From positions 50,733,633-50,797,632 of the forward strand of contig OX393550.1 in the NCBI GenBank assembly GCA_947650365.1: a DNA stretch of 64,000 nucleotides, read 5' to 3'. Position 1 is the first letter of the stretch. The number at the start of each line of letters is the position of its first letter. Below are positions 46,998 to 57,840 of the stretch, in pieces. The position numbers and the translations under genes are program-made. The notes under the pieces are model-generated. The model saw only the letters and a list, made by a program, of their open reading frames with translations, was not told the origin of the DNA and searched no databases. Source of the stretch: Chamaelirium japonicum. Taxonomy: Eukaryota; Streptophyta; Magnoliopsida; Liliales; Melanthiaceae.

Positions 46998-48697
46998 TCA
47001 TGAGGATGAGCCACCGCTAGACCGGCTTATGAATTCATTAAATTTACGCTCCAGTTCCCTGCGAGCTTGTCTTTCCTCATCGAGGGCCTTCTTCTCCGCC
47101 TCAACCCTCTGCTCGAGGGCTTGCCTCTGCTCTCGCTCCACCTCCATCCTCTGCTCGAGGGCCTGCCTCTGCTCTCGCTCCGCGTCTAGCGCAGACTGCA
47201 GCTGAGTGATAGCACCGGTCTGGGTGTCCCGTGCCCTCGAGCGCATACCCTCTCGTCCAAAGTAGGAGGAGGGCGTGACTCCAAGGCCCGTACAGAGGAC
47301 ACGGCCGTGCGTGGCAGGTCTCAGCACAGTATCCATCGCTGAGTCGACAGATACTGAGCTGGAGGAGGAGCCGGCCTCGCCCGACGGGGTCACCAGAAGT
47401 CGCATCCTCTCCTATATAAAAGCAACCAATGATATTCAATGATATTTTATGGCATATGTATAAGAATATATTAACAGTAATTTAATTACTTACCACTTGC
47501 GAGGCAACCCTGTCGTCCAGAAATGCCCCATCGACACGCCGCCTCCTAGAGGCCTCAAAAAGGTCAATCCTATTAGGCTCGTGGCCCAAGGACTGTGTCT
47601 GTTGGACATATAAAATAAATAGACGAGTTAATATAACATGTATAGAGCTTTAAATAATAACAATGTTTGTATCATTTACCAGCTGCTGGGCAAGCTGGGG
47701 CATGGAGGTCCTCCCCTTCACTGGAGCAGGTGTCGTCGAGGCACTTCTATTCTGCTTGCCTATAGCAGATTTATTCTGTGCAATCGATTAAATTTTGAAA
47801 CATCAATACAAATTTTTAGTATAACATTAAAACAAGTACGAATCAACAAAATTATAATTATACCTGAAAGTTAGGGGTGGCCCAGTGAGCGACCAAAAAC
47901 TGTAGAATGTGTAGCGGTGGCGCGTCTCTCGTCCCAGCCGCAGCCTGTACCTCCTCAGCCGGCTGGCCGACCAAGTAACCGTAGAGCTTGTAGAGCTCGT
48001 GACGGTAATCCCTGTACCGCTCACCCATCGTCTTCCACAAGTCCTCCCGATGGGTGTCGGTTTCCATGTTCTCCCATTTAAATTTCTCCTGCAAAATCAA
48101 TTTAGAAACAAGTCATTTTATCAAATCAAATTATAAAGAAGTACGATATTATTCTAAAATGCTTTAATGAAACTAACGTACCAAAAACTGCTGATACATC
48201 CTCTCCTTATAGGATGCATCAATGTTCTTCCACCCCCTTAACCCCACAATCGGGGCATTCCTCTCCTCCCGTACTATCATGCCGACCCACGTGGCGGCGT
48301 CAGAAGCGTGCTCGCCCACAAAGGTATGGCCGCTCCACTGTAGGGACAGCGGCTCGCGTAAGGCCGACAAGCGCCGGGCCGTCGTCACGCCCCGGTCGCC
48401 TACGTACCTGGTCGACCCTGCAAATAAAATATACATCAGTACTGAAGAAGTATTTACAACATGTATAAAACGTTAGATCTAAACATTACCTGTGGGCGTA
48501 GACGCTGCAGCCGAGTGCTGAGCAGTGCTCGAAGCTCCGGAGGCTGCGACCACAGCAGGAGCTGGTGTGGAGAGAGGAACAGCACTACCAGATCCGGACG
48601 GCTCAGCCTCGGACCCTGGGGTGGCAGCCGGAGCGCTCTCAGCTACCCTACCCCTGCCTCTGCCTCTGCCTCTACGAACATATGACCGTGATGCCAT
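46998..48697 (-). CDS. CACTA TnpA-like protein (Transposase_24 / Ptta-En-Spm family), six exons
   Basis: Exons by minus-strand splice sites: 48697-48490, 48417-48182, 48088-47864, 47775-47680, 47598-47494, 47411-46998. All introns are GT-AG and the frame stays open throughout. The N-terminus is Arg/Gly-rich (RRGRGRGRGR) then Ala/Ser/Pro-rich. The middle carries KFKWENMETDTHREDLW, TSMPQLAQQL, then GHEPNRIDLFE and VDGAFLDDRV, the pattern of the plant Transposase_24 family. The C-terminus is a coiled coil (EREQRQALEQR repeated) ending in a Ser/Gly tail. In CACTA elements the TnpA-type protein binds subterminal motifs and helps excision. Here it sits between two inverted arrays of the 181-bp repeat. 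No disabling lesion was seen. Confidence 0.8.
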
Positions 48698-48704
48698 CTG
48701 AAAC

Positions 48705-48866
48705 AATTTAATTTACATATGAAACAGTAAGATTTAAGATTTACATATGAAACAATATGAAACAGTTTGATTTACATATGAAACAGTATGATTTACATAT
48801 GAAACAATATAAAACAATATGAACCCGCTCGCAATATGAAACAATATGAAACAATATGAAACAGTT
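48705..48866. repeat. short scrambled tandem repeat (ATGAAACA units)
   Basis: Units GATTTACATATGAAACAGTA and AATATGAAAC recur about ten times. In their midst is GAACCCGCTCGCAA, a 14-bp piece of the 181-bp monomer. It lies between the TnpA ATG and the inverted array. Confidence 0.85.
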
Positions 48867-48867
48867 A

Positions 48868-49503
48868 GACTCTAAATCGGTTAATCGGATCGTAAAGTGG
48901 TCAAATATCCAATTAGAACCCGCTCGCAAGTCCGAAATACGGAATATAATTCCAAGTTCGAATTATCGGATGCCGATCCGATGACGATCGGATCGAATCC
49001 AAACCTATTTTATATCCGAAACACGCTAACTTATGATTTTCCAACACTTAGACTCTAAATCGGTGAATCGGAGCGTAAATTGGTCAAATATCCAATTAGA
49101 ACCCGCTCGCAAGTCCGAAATACGGAATAATTCCAAGTTCGAATTACCGGATGCCGAGCCGATGACGATCGGATCGAATCCAAACCTATTTCATATCCGA
49201 AACACGCTAACTTATGATTTTCCAACACTTAGACTCTAAATCGGTGAATCGGAGCGTAAATTGGTCAAATATCCAATTAGAACCCGCTCGCAAGTCCGAA
49301 ATACGGAATAATTCCAACTTCGAATTACCGGATGCCGATCCGATGACGATCCGATCGAATCCAAACCTATTTCATATCCGAAACACGCTAACTTATGATT
49401 TTCCAACACTTAGACTCTAAATCGGTGAATCGGAGCGTAAATTGGTCAAATATCCAATTAGAACCCGCTCGCAAGTCCGAAATACGGAATAATTCCAAGT
49501 TCG
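48868..49503 (+). repeat. 181-bp satellite, inverted array, ~3.5 copies
   Basis: GACTCTAAATCGG starts at 48868, 49051, 49232 and 49413 (spacing 183, 181, 181). The sequence is the reverse complement of the 42166-46822 monomers. It ends at 49503 inside a monomer, directly joined to transposase coding sequence. Confidence 0.96.
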
Positions 49504-52500
49504 TCCGAAATCTATAACCGTTCACGATATAACCATCGTACGATATTGCGTCTTGCAAAGGACTACAAGATAAGCGCCAGAGATCCTCATTCATCAGCGG
49601 ATCGTGGTTGTCGTGCAGCTCCTGTGCCTATAATAACCACACGACATTCATGATATGAACACATAATTATTGTTCGGTAATGGATGTCAATGAAATTCAG
49701 TAATGATGTGAATACTTACGTGTTTCTCGAACCACGATGGGAATTCACGATCATGAATTTGGGGAGCATTTCGAATACCCCGATTATTAATGATGGCTTT
49801 ATGCTTCCTGTTTTACCGGTTATGAATTAGATTATAATTAGCACATATACTTAATGAATGGACTGAAAGAATGAGTAAATGATCGTAAAATGCTTACTCA
49901 ATGAATGGCCACACTTCATCACATTGGCGCAACACATACATATGTGCCTGTTGAATCTCATCTACAGACAATCGACGGGTTTTGCCTCCTCCTACAGGTC
50001 TACCCATTTCGGCAAATATAGACAGACCCCCATCGAAGTCTATTGGACCACCGTCATAGTTCCGCTCAAGTTGATTGAATCGCGTGTCTATACCATGTAG
50101 GTATCTTGAGCAGAATGTTAGACATTCTTCTGCTAGGTATCCTTCAGCAATTGATCCCTCCGGACGACTTTTATTACGAACATATGATTTCAATGTTCGC
50201 AAGTACCTAATTTGAGAAAAAAATATTTGTATGAATATATCAAGAACGATCAAATACATTGTGCGAATGAGACGAGACGATTACCTCTCGATAAAATACA
50301 TCCACCGGTAATGAACTGGGCCGCCGAGTTTGGCCTCATTTGCCAAGTGAACGGTCAAATGCACCATGACATCAAAGAATGAAGGTGGAAATATCATCTC
50401 TAACTTGCACAATGTGAGCGCAATATCCCTCTCCATCTGTTCAAGTTGGTCCACTCTAAGTACCTTCGAGCACAACTGTCTGAAAAAAGTGCTGAGCTCA
50501 ATTAACGGACCGGACACCTCTTCGGTTAAATTCCCACGTATAGCAAGAGATAACAATCGCTGCATAAGAACATGACAATCGTGGCTCTTTAATCCAGACA
50601 ACTTCCGGCCGTTCTCTTGCACGCATCGTGCGATATTCGAAGAATAACCGTCTGGCGTTTTCACAGACCGTAGGAATGCACATAAGGCTGCCTTTTGCTG
50701 TGAGCTCATGGTGTAGCATGCAACTGGCAACACATACTTATCCCCAATCTCTTGGGGATGAAGTGATTTTCGGATGCCCAACTCCTTAAGATCGAGACGA
50801 GATTTAAGATTATCCTTCGTCTTACCGTCGAGATTCAGCAGTGTTCCTATAATGTTGTCACACACATTTTTCTCAATATGCATGACATCCAAGTTATGCC
50901 GCAAGAGTAGGCTGCTCCAGTACGGTAGTTTAAAGAAAATACTCTTCTTCTTCCAGTTATGCTCACGCGTTGAATCTTCATGCGTTCTCTTCTTTTTACC
51001 TTTTCCAAGTGCCACGGCATCAAGCTGATCCAATTCGCACAAGACTTCTACCCCCGAAAGCTGCTCCGGGGCCTTTGCAAGTTCCTTCTTGCCGTTGAAA
51101 GCTCTTTTGTTCTGCCTCCACTTATGGCCGTCAACAAGGAATCTTCGATGGCCCATATAACAGAACTTGCCTCCGTTCTTCAATCGTAATGAATCTGTCT
51201 CCTTATTGCATGTAGGGCACGCCAATTTTCCTTTAGTACTCCACCCGGATAAGTTGGCATATGCAGGAAAATCGTTGATGGTCCATAGAAGTGCCGCATG
51301 CATCCGAAAATTCTGGCGCAACGAGGCATCATACGTATCGGCCCCAACTTCCCATAACTCGTTCAACTCCTCAATCAACGGCTGCAAGTAAACGTCAATA
51401 TCATTACCAGGCGACCTGGGTCCGGGAATGAGCAAGGAGAGCATTGTGTATGGCTTTTTTAAGCACATCCAGGGAGGCAAATTGTATGGAACTAGGACAA
51501 CTGGCCAAATGCTGTACGACACACTCATATTCCCAAAGGGATTGAAGCCATCGCTAGCAAGCCCTAACCTGACGTTGCGAACTTCACATGCGAATTCAGG
51601 ATATGTATGATCAAAATCTTTCCACGTCAGAGAGTCGGCCGGATGTCTCATAATCCCGTCATCTGTACGTTCTCGTGCATGCCACCTCATGTGCTCAGCA
51701 GTCTTCGATGACATAAACAACCTCTGAAGCCTGTCCCTGAGCGGGAAGTATAGGAGAACCTTTGCAGATACATTTTTCTTCCTTCGACTGGTACTAGACT
51801 CGGCATCCGTCTCTTTATATCTCGTTGCTCCGCATATGTGGCATGACCGCGCATGTTCGTACTCTTTCCGGTACAACATACAATCGTTCACGCATGCATC
51901 AATTTTCTCATAACCCAGACCGAGATCTTTAATTGTCTTCTTCGCCTCGTAGAATGATTTCGGTACTGTCTCACCCATAGGAAAAGCCTCTTTCAGCAAC
52001 TCTACCAACATATTAAATGACTTATTACTCCAACCATTGAGGCACTTCAAATGAAGAAGCTTTACAGTGAAAGAGAGTTTTGAAAACTTCTCACACCCCG
52101 GGTATAGAGGTTGTTCGGCATCTTTAAGCAATCTGTAGAACTTGTCCGCTTCGATATTGGGCTGATCACCTGACGGTGTTTCCGTGCCTATTCCACCTTG
52201 CAAATCATGTATCATACCCTGCATGTCATCGTCATCGTCTGTATTAATATTATCATCAGCGATCACTGTGTTTGAAGTTTCACCGTGAGCTGCCATGGGG
52301 ACTGCATCTAGCTCCTCACCGTGCGAGAACCAACGGGTATAGGTAACGTCAATGCCACGCATTACCAGATCAACCTCACATTCCTCTCGAACCTTCCTAA
52401 TCACCCTTCCGCAGTCTATACAGGGACACACAATTTTTCCATCAAGCGGTGCAAGACGCTCAAATGCAAAATCCAGAAATTTCCTGACTCCTTCTCTGTA

Positions 52501-52554
52501 CTCTTGGCTCATGCGATTCGAATTACGCATCCAACTCTTATCGATCGAAGACAT
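49504..52554 (-). CDS. CACTA TNP2-type transposase, C-terminus truncated by satellite
   Basis: Main exon 52554-50285 (start MSSIDKSWM), then 50206-49898, 49807-49720 and 49627-49504, all joined by GT-AG introns in frame. N-terminal transposase-associated domain with CPCIDCGR (residues about 42-50). TNP2 catalytic region with SDGFNPFG (D335), PGNDIDVYLQPL (D385, D387) and NDFPAYANLSGW (D428), the likely metal-binding acids. A zinc-like CPTCNKE follows, then a DUF4218 region (HNLDVMHIEKNVCDN, DCHVLMQRLL, PVHYRWMYFIERYLRTLK). The last exon opens the DUF4216 domain (YDGYIVNGYRFRT) and is then cut by the 181-bp repeat. The frame runs about 39 more codons into repeat and stops. The catalytic part is uninterrupted. 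Whether the loss of the C-terminus matters is unknown. Confidence 0.9.
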
Positions 52555-52619
52555 CTTCGTCTATCTGGCTATACAACACCTGACATATAATTTCAAACAA
52601 TGTTATAAGACTCCGCACA

Positions 52620-52775
52620 ATTTCGGTTTCGGTTCCCGGGTAGGTGGAGAATTAAATAGATGGGGTAATACTGAAATTAACAAATGGAGGCAACATAATT
52701 TGAACCTAGGACCTCGCAGAAACCAAAACTCTGATATCACGTGACCATCTTAAGCTTTTGGGTAAGATAGTTATC
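52620..52775 (-). mobile_element. SINE-like, tRNA-derived insert
   Basis: On the minus strand a TGATATCAGAG box A-like word (about 52729-52741) and CCTAGGTTCAAATT, a box B-like word (about 52698-52709), are spaced as in tRNA-derived SINE heads. TTTCTGCGAGGTCC lies between. Ends and target duplication are not resolved. Confidence 0.4.
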
Positions 52776-52789
52776 TAACATCTAGCTAG

Positions 52790-53573
52790 GCATTCCCTGT
52801 GACCATGACCTGACTGTCGAGCTGCTTAACTATGCTCATGAGTCGTCTCTAGCTTAATTAAGACCACTTACGTACAAACCCAGTTAGCCATATGCGTTTG
52901 GGACATATCCAGAGTTGCTTGGCTTAACCAACAGCCCTTGATAGCATCCTTTTGGGTTCAAAATTAAACGGGAACAACATTGGCTGCACACTTGCTGCAC
53001 CTGTTATTCACGTTTAAATGATCCACATGGACCGTCCCGATTGAGCCATAAGCAAGTACAGTGTACCAGTCGGGAAGTAAAAATGCTCTTGTCCTTTCTT
53101 GGGAAAAAAAAAATTTTAATTTCTTTTAACCATAATGATGCGTCCCGATCACAGCCGTCCGTTGCACAAAACCCCAATTGGCAGGCTGTGATTGGATGAC
53201 ACGCCATTCTGGTTAGGTATTCAGGTTAGAGGTTGGGGGTGAAAAGTAAACCTTCCATTGCGGTTGGTTTGTCGTGCATTCTAGAGGTCATAGGTCTGAG
53301 TCCACCAACAAATTGGCTCTTGTACGAGGGCGTCAGATGTTTGGCCGTCCAAGTGGACCTACTTGGCCTTGGTGAGCCAAATATTCAGCCAGAGTCTGAT
53401 GCTTGACTCAACCCTGATTCAGACTCAGGTGCGCCCCTCATTGTGACCGGTGGTACGGGCTTCCTGGTCTTGATTTTGGATCGTTTGTTTGGTTCTACAA
53501 AGGCACGTACAGTTCGGGTGCATGGCACGCGCACATCTCGAGCTAGTTGACCGCGGTCCCAACTATTAAACAA
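52790..53573. other. CACTA interior upstream of transposase, non-coding
   Basis: No recognisable protein or clear repeat. It probably holds promoter and 5' leader of the TNP2 gene. Confidence 0.5.
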
Positions 53574-53581
53574 CTACCACA

Positions 53582-54132
53582 CAGAGGCGGAGCCAATATA
53601 GGCCCAGTGGGGGCAGCTGCCCCCACTGAGATTAGCAAAAAAAAAAAAAAACTAATGCTATTTGTACAGTGTCAACAACACGTTGATAATCAACCAATGA
53701 AGTGGAGTTGGTTCAGAGATCTGATGGGTCTGATTTGTCAATGAGTAGTACACTTTGCCCACTGAAGTTTAGCTGAAAGACACTTAACCCCCCAATAGTT
53801 TAAGAACTACATTTTAACCCTTTCAATTAAGTTTTCATCAGATAAAAGATTACCAAATGAGAAAATAAAATAGTTGACAAAAGGGTGTATATGCTAACAT
53901 TTCAAACTTTAGGGAGCCATTTCTTTCTCTTTCTCTTTCTCTCCCTCTCTAGATAGTTATTCACGATTTTTTGTGTAATATTTTTTTCAATGGGAGATTT
54001 TTGCATGCCTATGAACTGAAAGCGGAATTTTTTTGTAGTCCATTCAAATCCTTTGTTAGTAGAAATTGGATAAAACTTTTAAAGCCAAGCAAAGGTTGCC
54101 CCCACTGGAGTGAATTTCTGGCTCCGCCACTG
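53582..54132. mobile_element. non-autonomous hAT MITE inside the CACTA, 551 bp
   Basis: Ends CAGAGGCGGAGCCAATA and (reversed) CAGTGGCGGAGCCAGAA. A perfect 8-bp target duplication CTACCACA (53574-53581 and 54133-54140) flanks it. It is related to the hAT at 15699-16693 in its ends and in the ACACTTAACCCCCC interior. Confidence 0.93.
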
Positions 54133-54149
54133 CTACCACACATCAATGA

Positions 54150-54430
54150 TCACCCACGAGGAGGAGGAGGAGGAGGAGGAGGAGCTCACCGGGGGGAGGA
54201 GGAGGAGGATCTCACCGGCCGGAGCCCACGAGGACGAGGAGGGACGACGGATGCCCACGAGGAGGAGGAGGGACGACGGATGCCGGATCTCACCAACCGC
54301 CGGTCGATCGGTCGGCCGGAGGGACGCGACGGGGCCGGGGAGGGGGGGAGGGAGGCCGGGGAGGGGGGGAGATGGGGGGGAGATTTAGAGAGAGAGAGAG
54401 GGCCGGGGGAGAGTTTCAGATCGAAATAGA
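54150..54430. repeat. GAGGAG/GGGGA-rich low-complexity block
   Basis: Purine-rich plus strand, with (GAG)n at 54157-54183 and (GA)n at 54389-54402. On the minus strand, in the orientation of the transposon genes, it would be a pyrimidine-rich 5' leader. The Glu/Arg/Gly frames here are not taken as protein. Confidence 0.7.
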
Positions 54431-54477
54431 ACAGAGAAGGCTAGGAGGGGATCGCTGAAATTAACTTATGGCAGGCG

Positions 54478-55290
54478 TTTTACCGACGGTAAATTTTACT
54501 TCCGTCGGTAAAAATATCTTTTATCGACGGCACAATAATATCTGTCGGTACAAATCCACCTTTTTACCGACGGATACTTAATGTCCGTCGGTAAAACTCC
54601 ACGACTAACAAACAAGTTCAATTTTTTCCAGAGGCTCGGTTTGGCACCCTGAGAACTGTCGGGACATTTTACCGACGGCAATTTAATTACCGTCGGTATT
54701 ATACCGACGGATAGATAAATTCCGTCGGTATAATCCCGACCAAACTTCAAGCTCAATTTTTCCCAGAGGCTCGGTTTGGCACCCTGAGAACTGTCGGAAC
54801 ATTTTACCGACGGAAACGTAATTACCGTCGGTACAGTGCCGACGGAAATATAATTTCCGTCGGTCTAATTAGTTATACCGACGGAACTTTTAAGTCCGTC
54901 GGTAAATAGTACGACGAAACTCTCCCTTCTATTTTTTTCCAGAGGCTCGGTTTTTACACTGAGTTTCGTCGGGACAATATTACCGACGGAAATTTTATTA
55001 CCGTCGGTATATGGCCGACGGAGATATTATAGCTGTCGGTAACATTGTTTATACCGACGGAACTACAATGTCCGTCGGTACAATATCACGACGATGACAT
55101 TTTGCCGACGGTTTATATGTTACCGTCGGTATAAAGTATATTACCGACGGTAAATATGTATACCGTCGGTATAAATATGCACAGAAAATTAAAAAAATTG
55201 AAGTTATAATACCGACGGATATTATTGTCACCGTCGGTAAAAAGTGTATTATTACCGACGGTGATAATAATGTCCGTCGGTAAAGACCCT
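54478..55290. repeat. CACTA right subterminal array of TACCGACGG motifs
   Basis: More than twenty ACCGACGG/CCGTCGGT words, again largely as facing pairs. A second layer is a longer tandem unit containing CAGAGGCTCGGTTT and CTGAGAACTGTCGG at about 54631, 54760 and 54940. Confidence 0.9.
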
Positions 55291-55306
55291 ATTTCTTGTA
55301 GTGACA

Positions 55307-56110
<804 letters not shown>

Positions 56111-56363
56111 GTTGCATCCATATCCGACCCGTGTGCATCGCACTAAGCCCCCTCTAAGGCCTACATTCGAAAACAATAAGTAGAAGCATATTTTGTTGAA
56201 GGTCGTGGGCCTTTGCGATTGGCGCATTATTCTCTTGTAAGTGTGGAAGATGGCTTCAAACGATTGCATACGGTTGCTGCCCATCTGAGTGGGCACAAAC
56301 TCATGCTCCATGTGTCAACCCACCCGAGATTACTGCACCACCAACTATGTCGATCATGACATG

Positions 56364-56976
56364 TAGAGCTGCAACTCGGGCGGATAAAGGGTTGGGGGTC
56401 AACCAAAGCCCAACCCAAGTACTAAAACCCCCAATCCTAATCCAACCTAACCCAACCTCCAACCCGAGATACCCAGCCCATGCCCAACCCAATCAAAAGT
56501 TTCTATGCTCAGGTTGGGCTTGGTTTAGCCCAAGTTGGTAGGACAAGTCGGGTTGTGTAAATTGGGATATACTTAGTGTTTAAAATTTTATCCTTTGAAG
56601 ATCAAAATCTAAAAAGACCTTATGCTTGCTAACACTACCATACAACTTTTTTTGCACTTCTATCCATGCAATTTACTAGATCATTAGATAATAACTTTAT
56701 TTGATAAGGAAGAAGCAAATAAATAATATGAGACTGGATGAAATGGATGACATTGACTGCGACCCCTCGACATATGAGTACTCGGGATGGTTGTGATTGT
56801 TACCTATATATCACAGACTCATACATATATATCACAGACTCAACCCGAGCCTAACCCAAATTCATCTTGGGTTGTATATTTTAAACTCTAACCCAACCCA
56901 ATCTTCAAATACATAAACCCAAACCCATCCAAAATTTTTGTTAGGTCGAGTCCAACCAGCCCAAGTTGTAGCCCTA
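56364..56976. mobile_element. hAT-type MITE, TAG(G/A)GCTGCAAC family, 613 bp
   Basis: Ends TAGAGCTGCAACTCGGGC and (reversed) TAGGGCTACAACTTGGGC. The target duplications ATGACATG and ATGATATG match at 7 of 8. The interior matches the MITE at 24697-25372 (ACTTGCTAACACTAC, CCATGCAATTTACTAGATCA). Confidence 0.9.
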
Positions 56977-56984
56977 ATGATATG

Positions 56985-57840
56985 TCATATCCTGACTTCT
57001 GTGCTTGATTGTGATTTCATGCGCAACCACTCTCTGGTTGTTGGCATGTTTATTTTCAGACTATTTTGAGTGAGGTTGATAAAACTTGCTCACATGTTTG
57101 CACATCATCAGTCGAAAAGGGGGGTAGGGGAAGATATGATATATTAATAGCAATGAGTGTGTGTACAAAATCTGGCTAAGAGCATGACAGAGGGGCCCAC
57201 CAGCCCCACTTGGGGCCTGCGATGACACTTCGGGCCCCTCTAGCATTGCTTGGAGTCCCCGACAACTATCCAGGGATCAATAATCAGTCTACAGAATCTG
57301 CCCATGGACTTGGTTACTTCAAGATCACTATAAATAGTAGACTTGACATCAAATCCAGGTCAAAAATTTCATTCCAGAGCTAATTCATTTGCTCTTGAGT
57401 TTCAGAGCTCAGCTGAAGAACATATAGGTTTTTGGAAACCACTTTCACCTCCTCCACTTCGCCCTATGGATACTTGTTTAAGCACTCTTCGGTATGTTGA
57501 GAGTTGCTCTACTTTTCTCAGAGTTAGTGGATTCAAGATTGCGCCTCACTGCACATAGATGTGGGCTTCAGCTAAACTTCATTACCATGTCATTGTGTTA
57601 ACTCTACTCATTACTCTCTACTCTAGCTCTATGTACAACAACGCTACGTTACAGTTTAACACGCTACAGTGGACCACACTCGAATTTCATTGACTAATGA
57701 CCGTACGAAGGCAAAAGTCCCCCCCCACAACGAGCGTCGGTACAAAGAACATTATAGACCCCAAGGGGGTACTGTAGTATATGTAAATTGATTAAATACA
57801 TGATTGATACGAGTATTGATTCATAGAATAAGCCGCCTTG
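56985..57840. other. intergenic, no recognisable gene
   Basis: An open frame at 57343-57558 (plus) and one at 57061-57246 (minus) show no family I know. A C run lies at 57720-57727. Confidence 0.45.

Larger units (their letters stand above)
41205..55303 (-). mobile_element. CACTA (En/Spm) transposon, 14.1 kb, both ends present
   Basis: Left end CACTACAAAAAAAACAG and right end (reversed) CACTACAAGAAATAGG, each followed by TACCGACGG. The target duplication ACA lies at 41202-41204 and 55304-55306. Between lie left and right subterminal motif arrays, a TnpA/Transposase_24-type gene and a TNP2-type transposase gene, both on the minus strand. A 181-bp satellite in two opposite arrays, a hAT MITE and a SINE-like insert complete the interior. 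Confidence 0.96.

Noticed and set aside
53250-53340. A second SINE-like stretch (GGTCTGAGTCC as box B)
   Set aside because: No convincing box A at the right distance and no ends.
53971-54429. Glu/Arg/Gly-rich plus-strand frame in the CACTA
   Set aside because: Low-complexity purine tract, partly inside a hAT MITE and opposite to the direction of the transposon genes.
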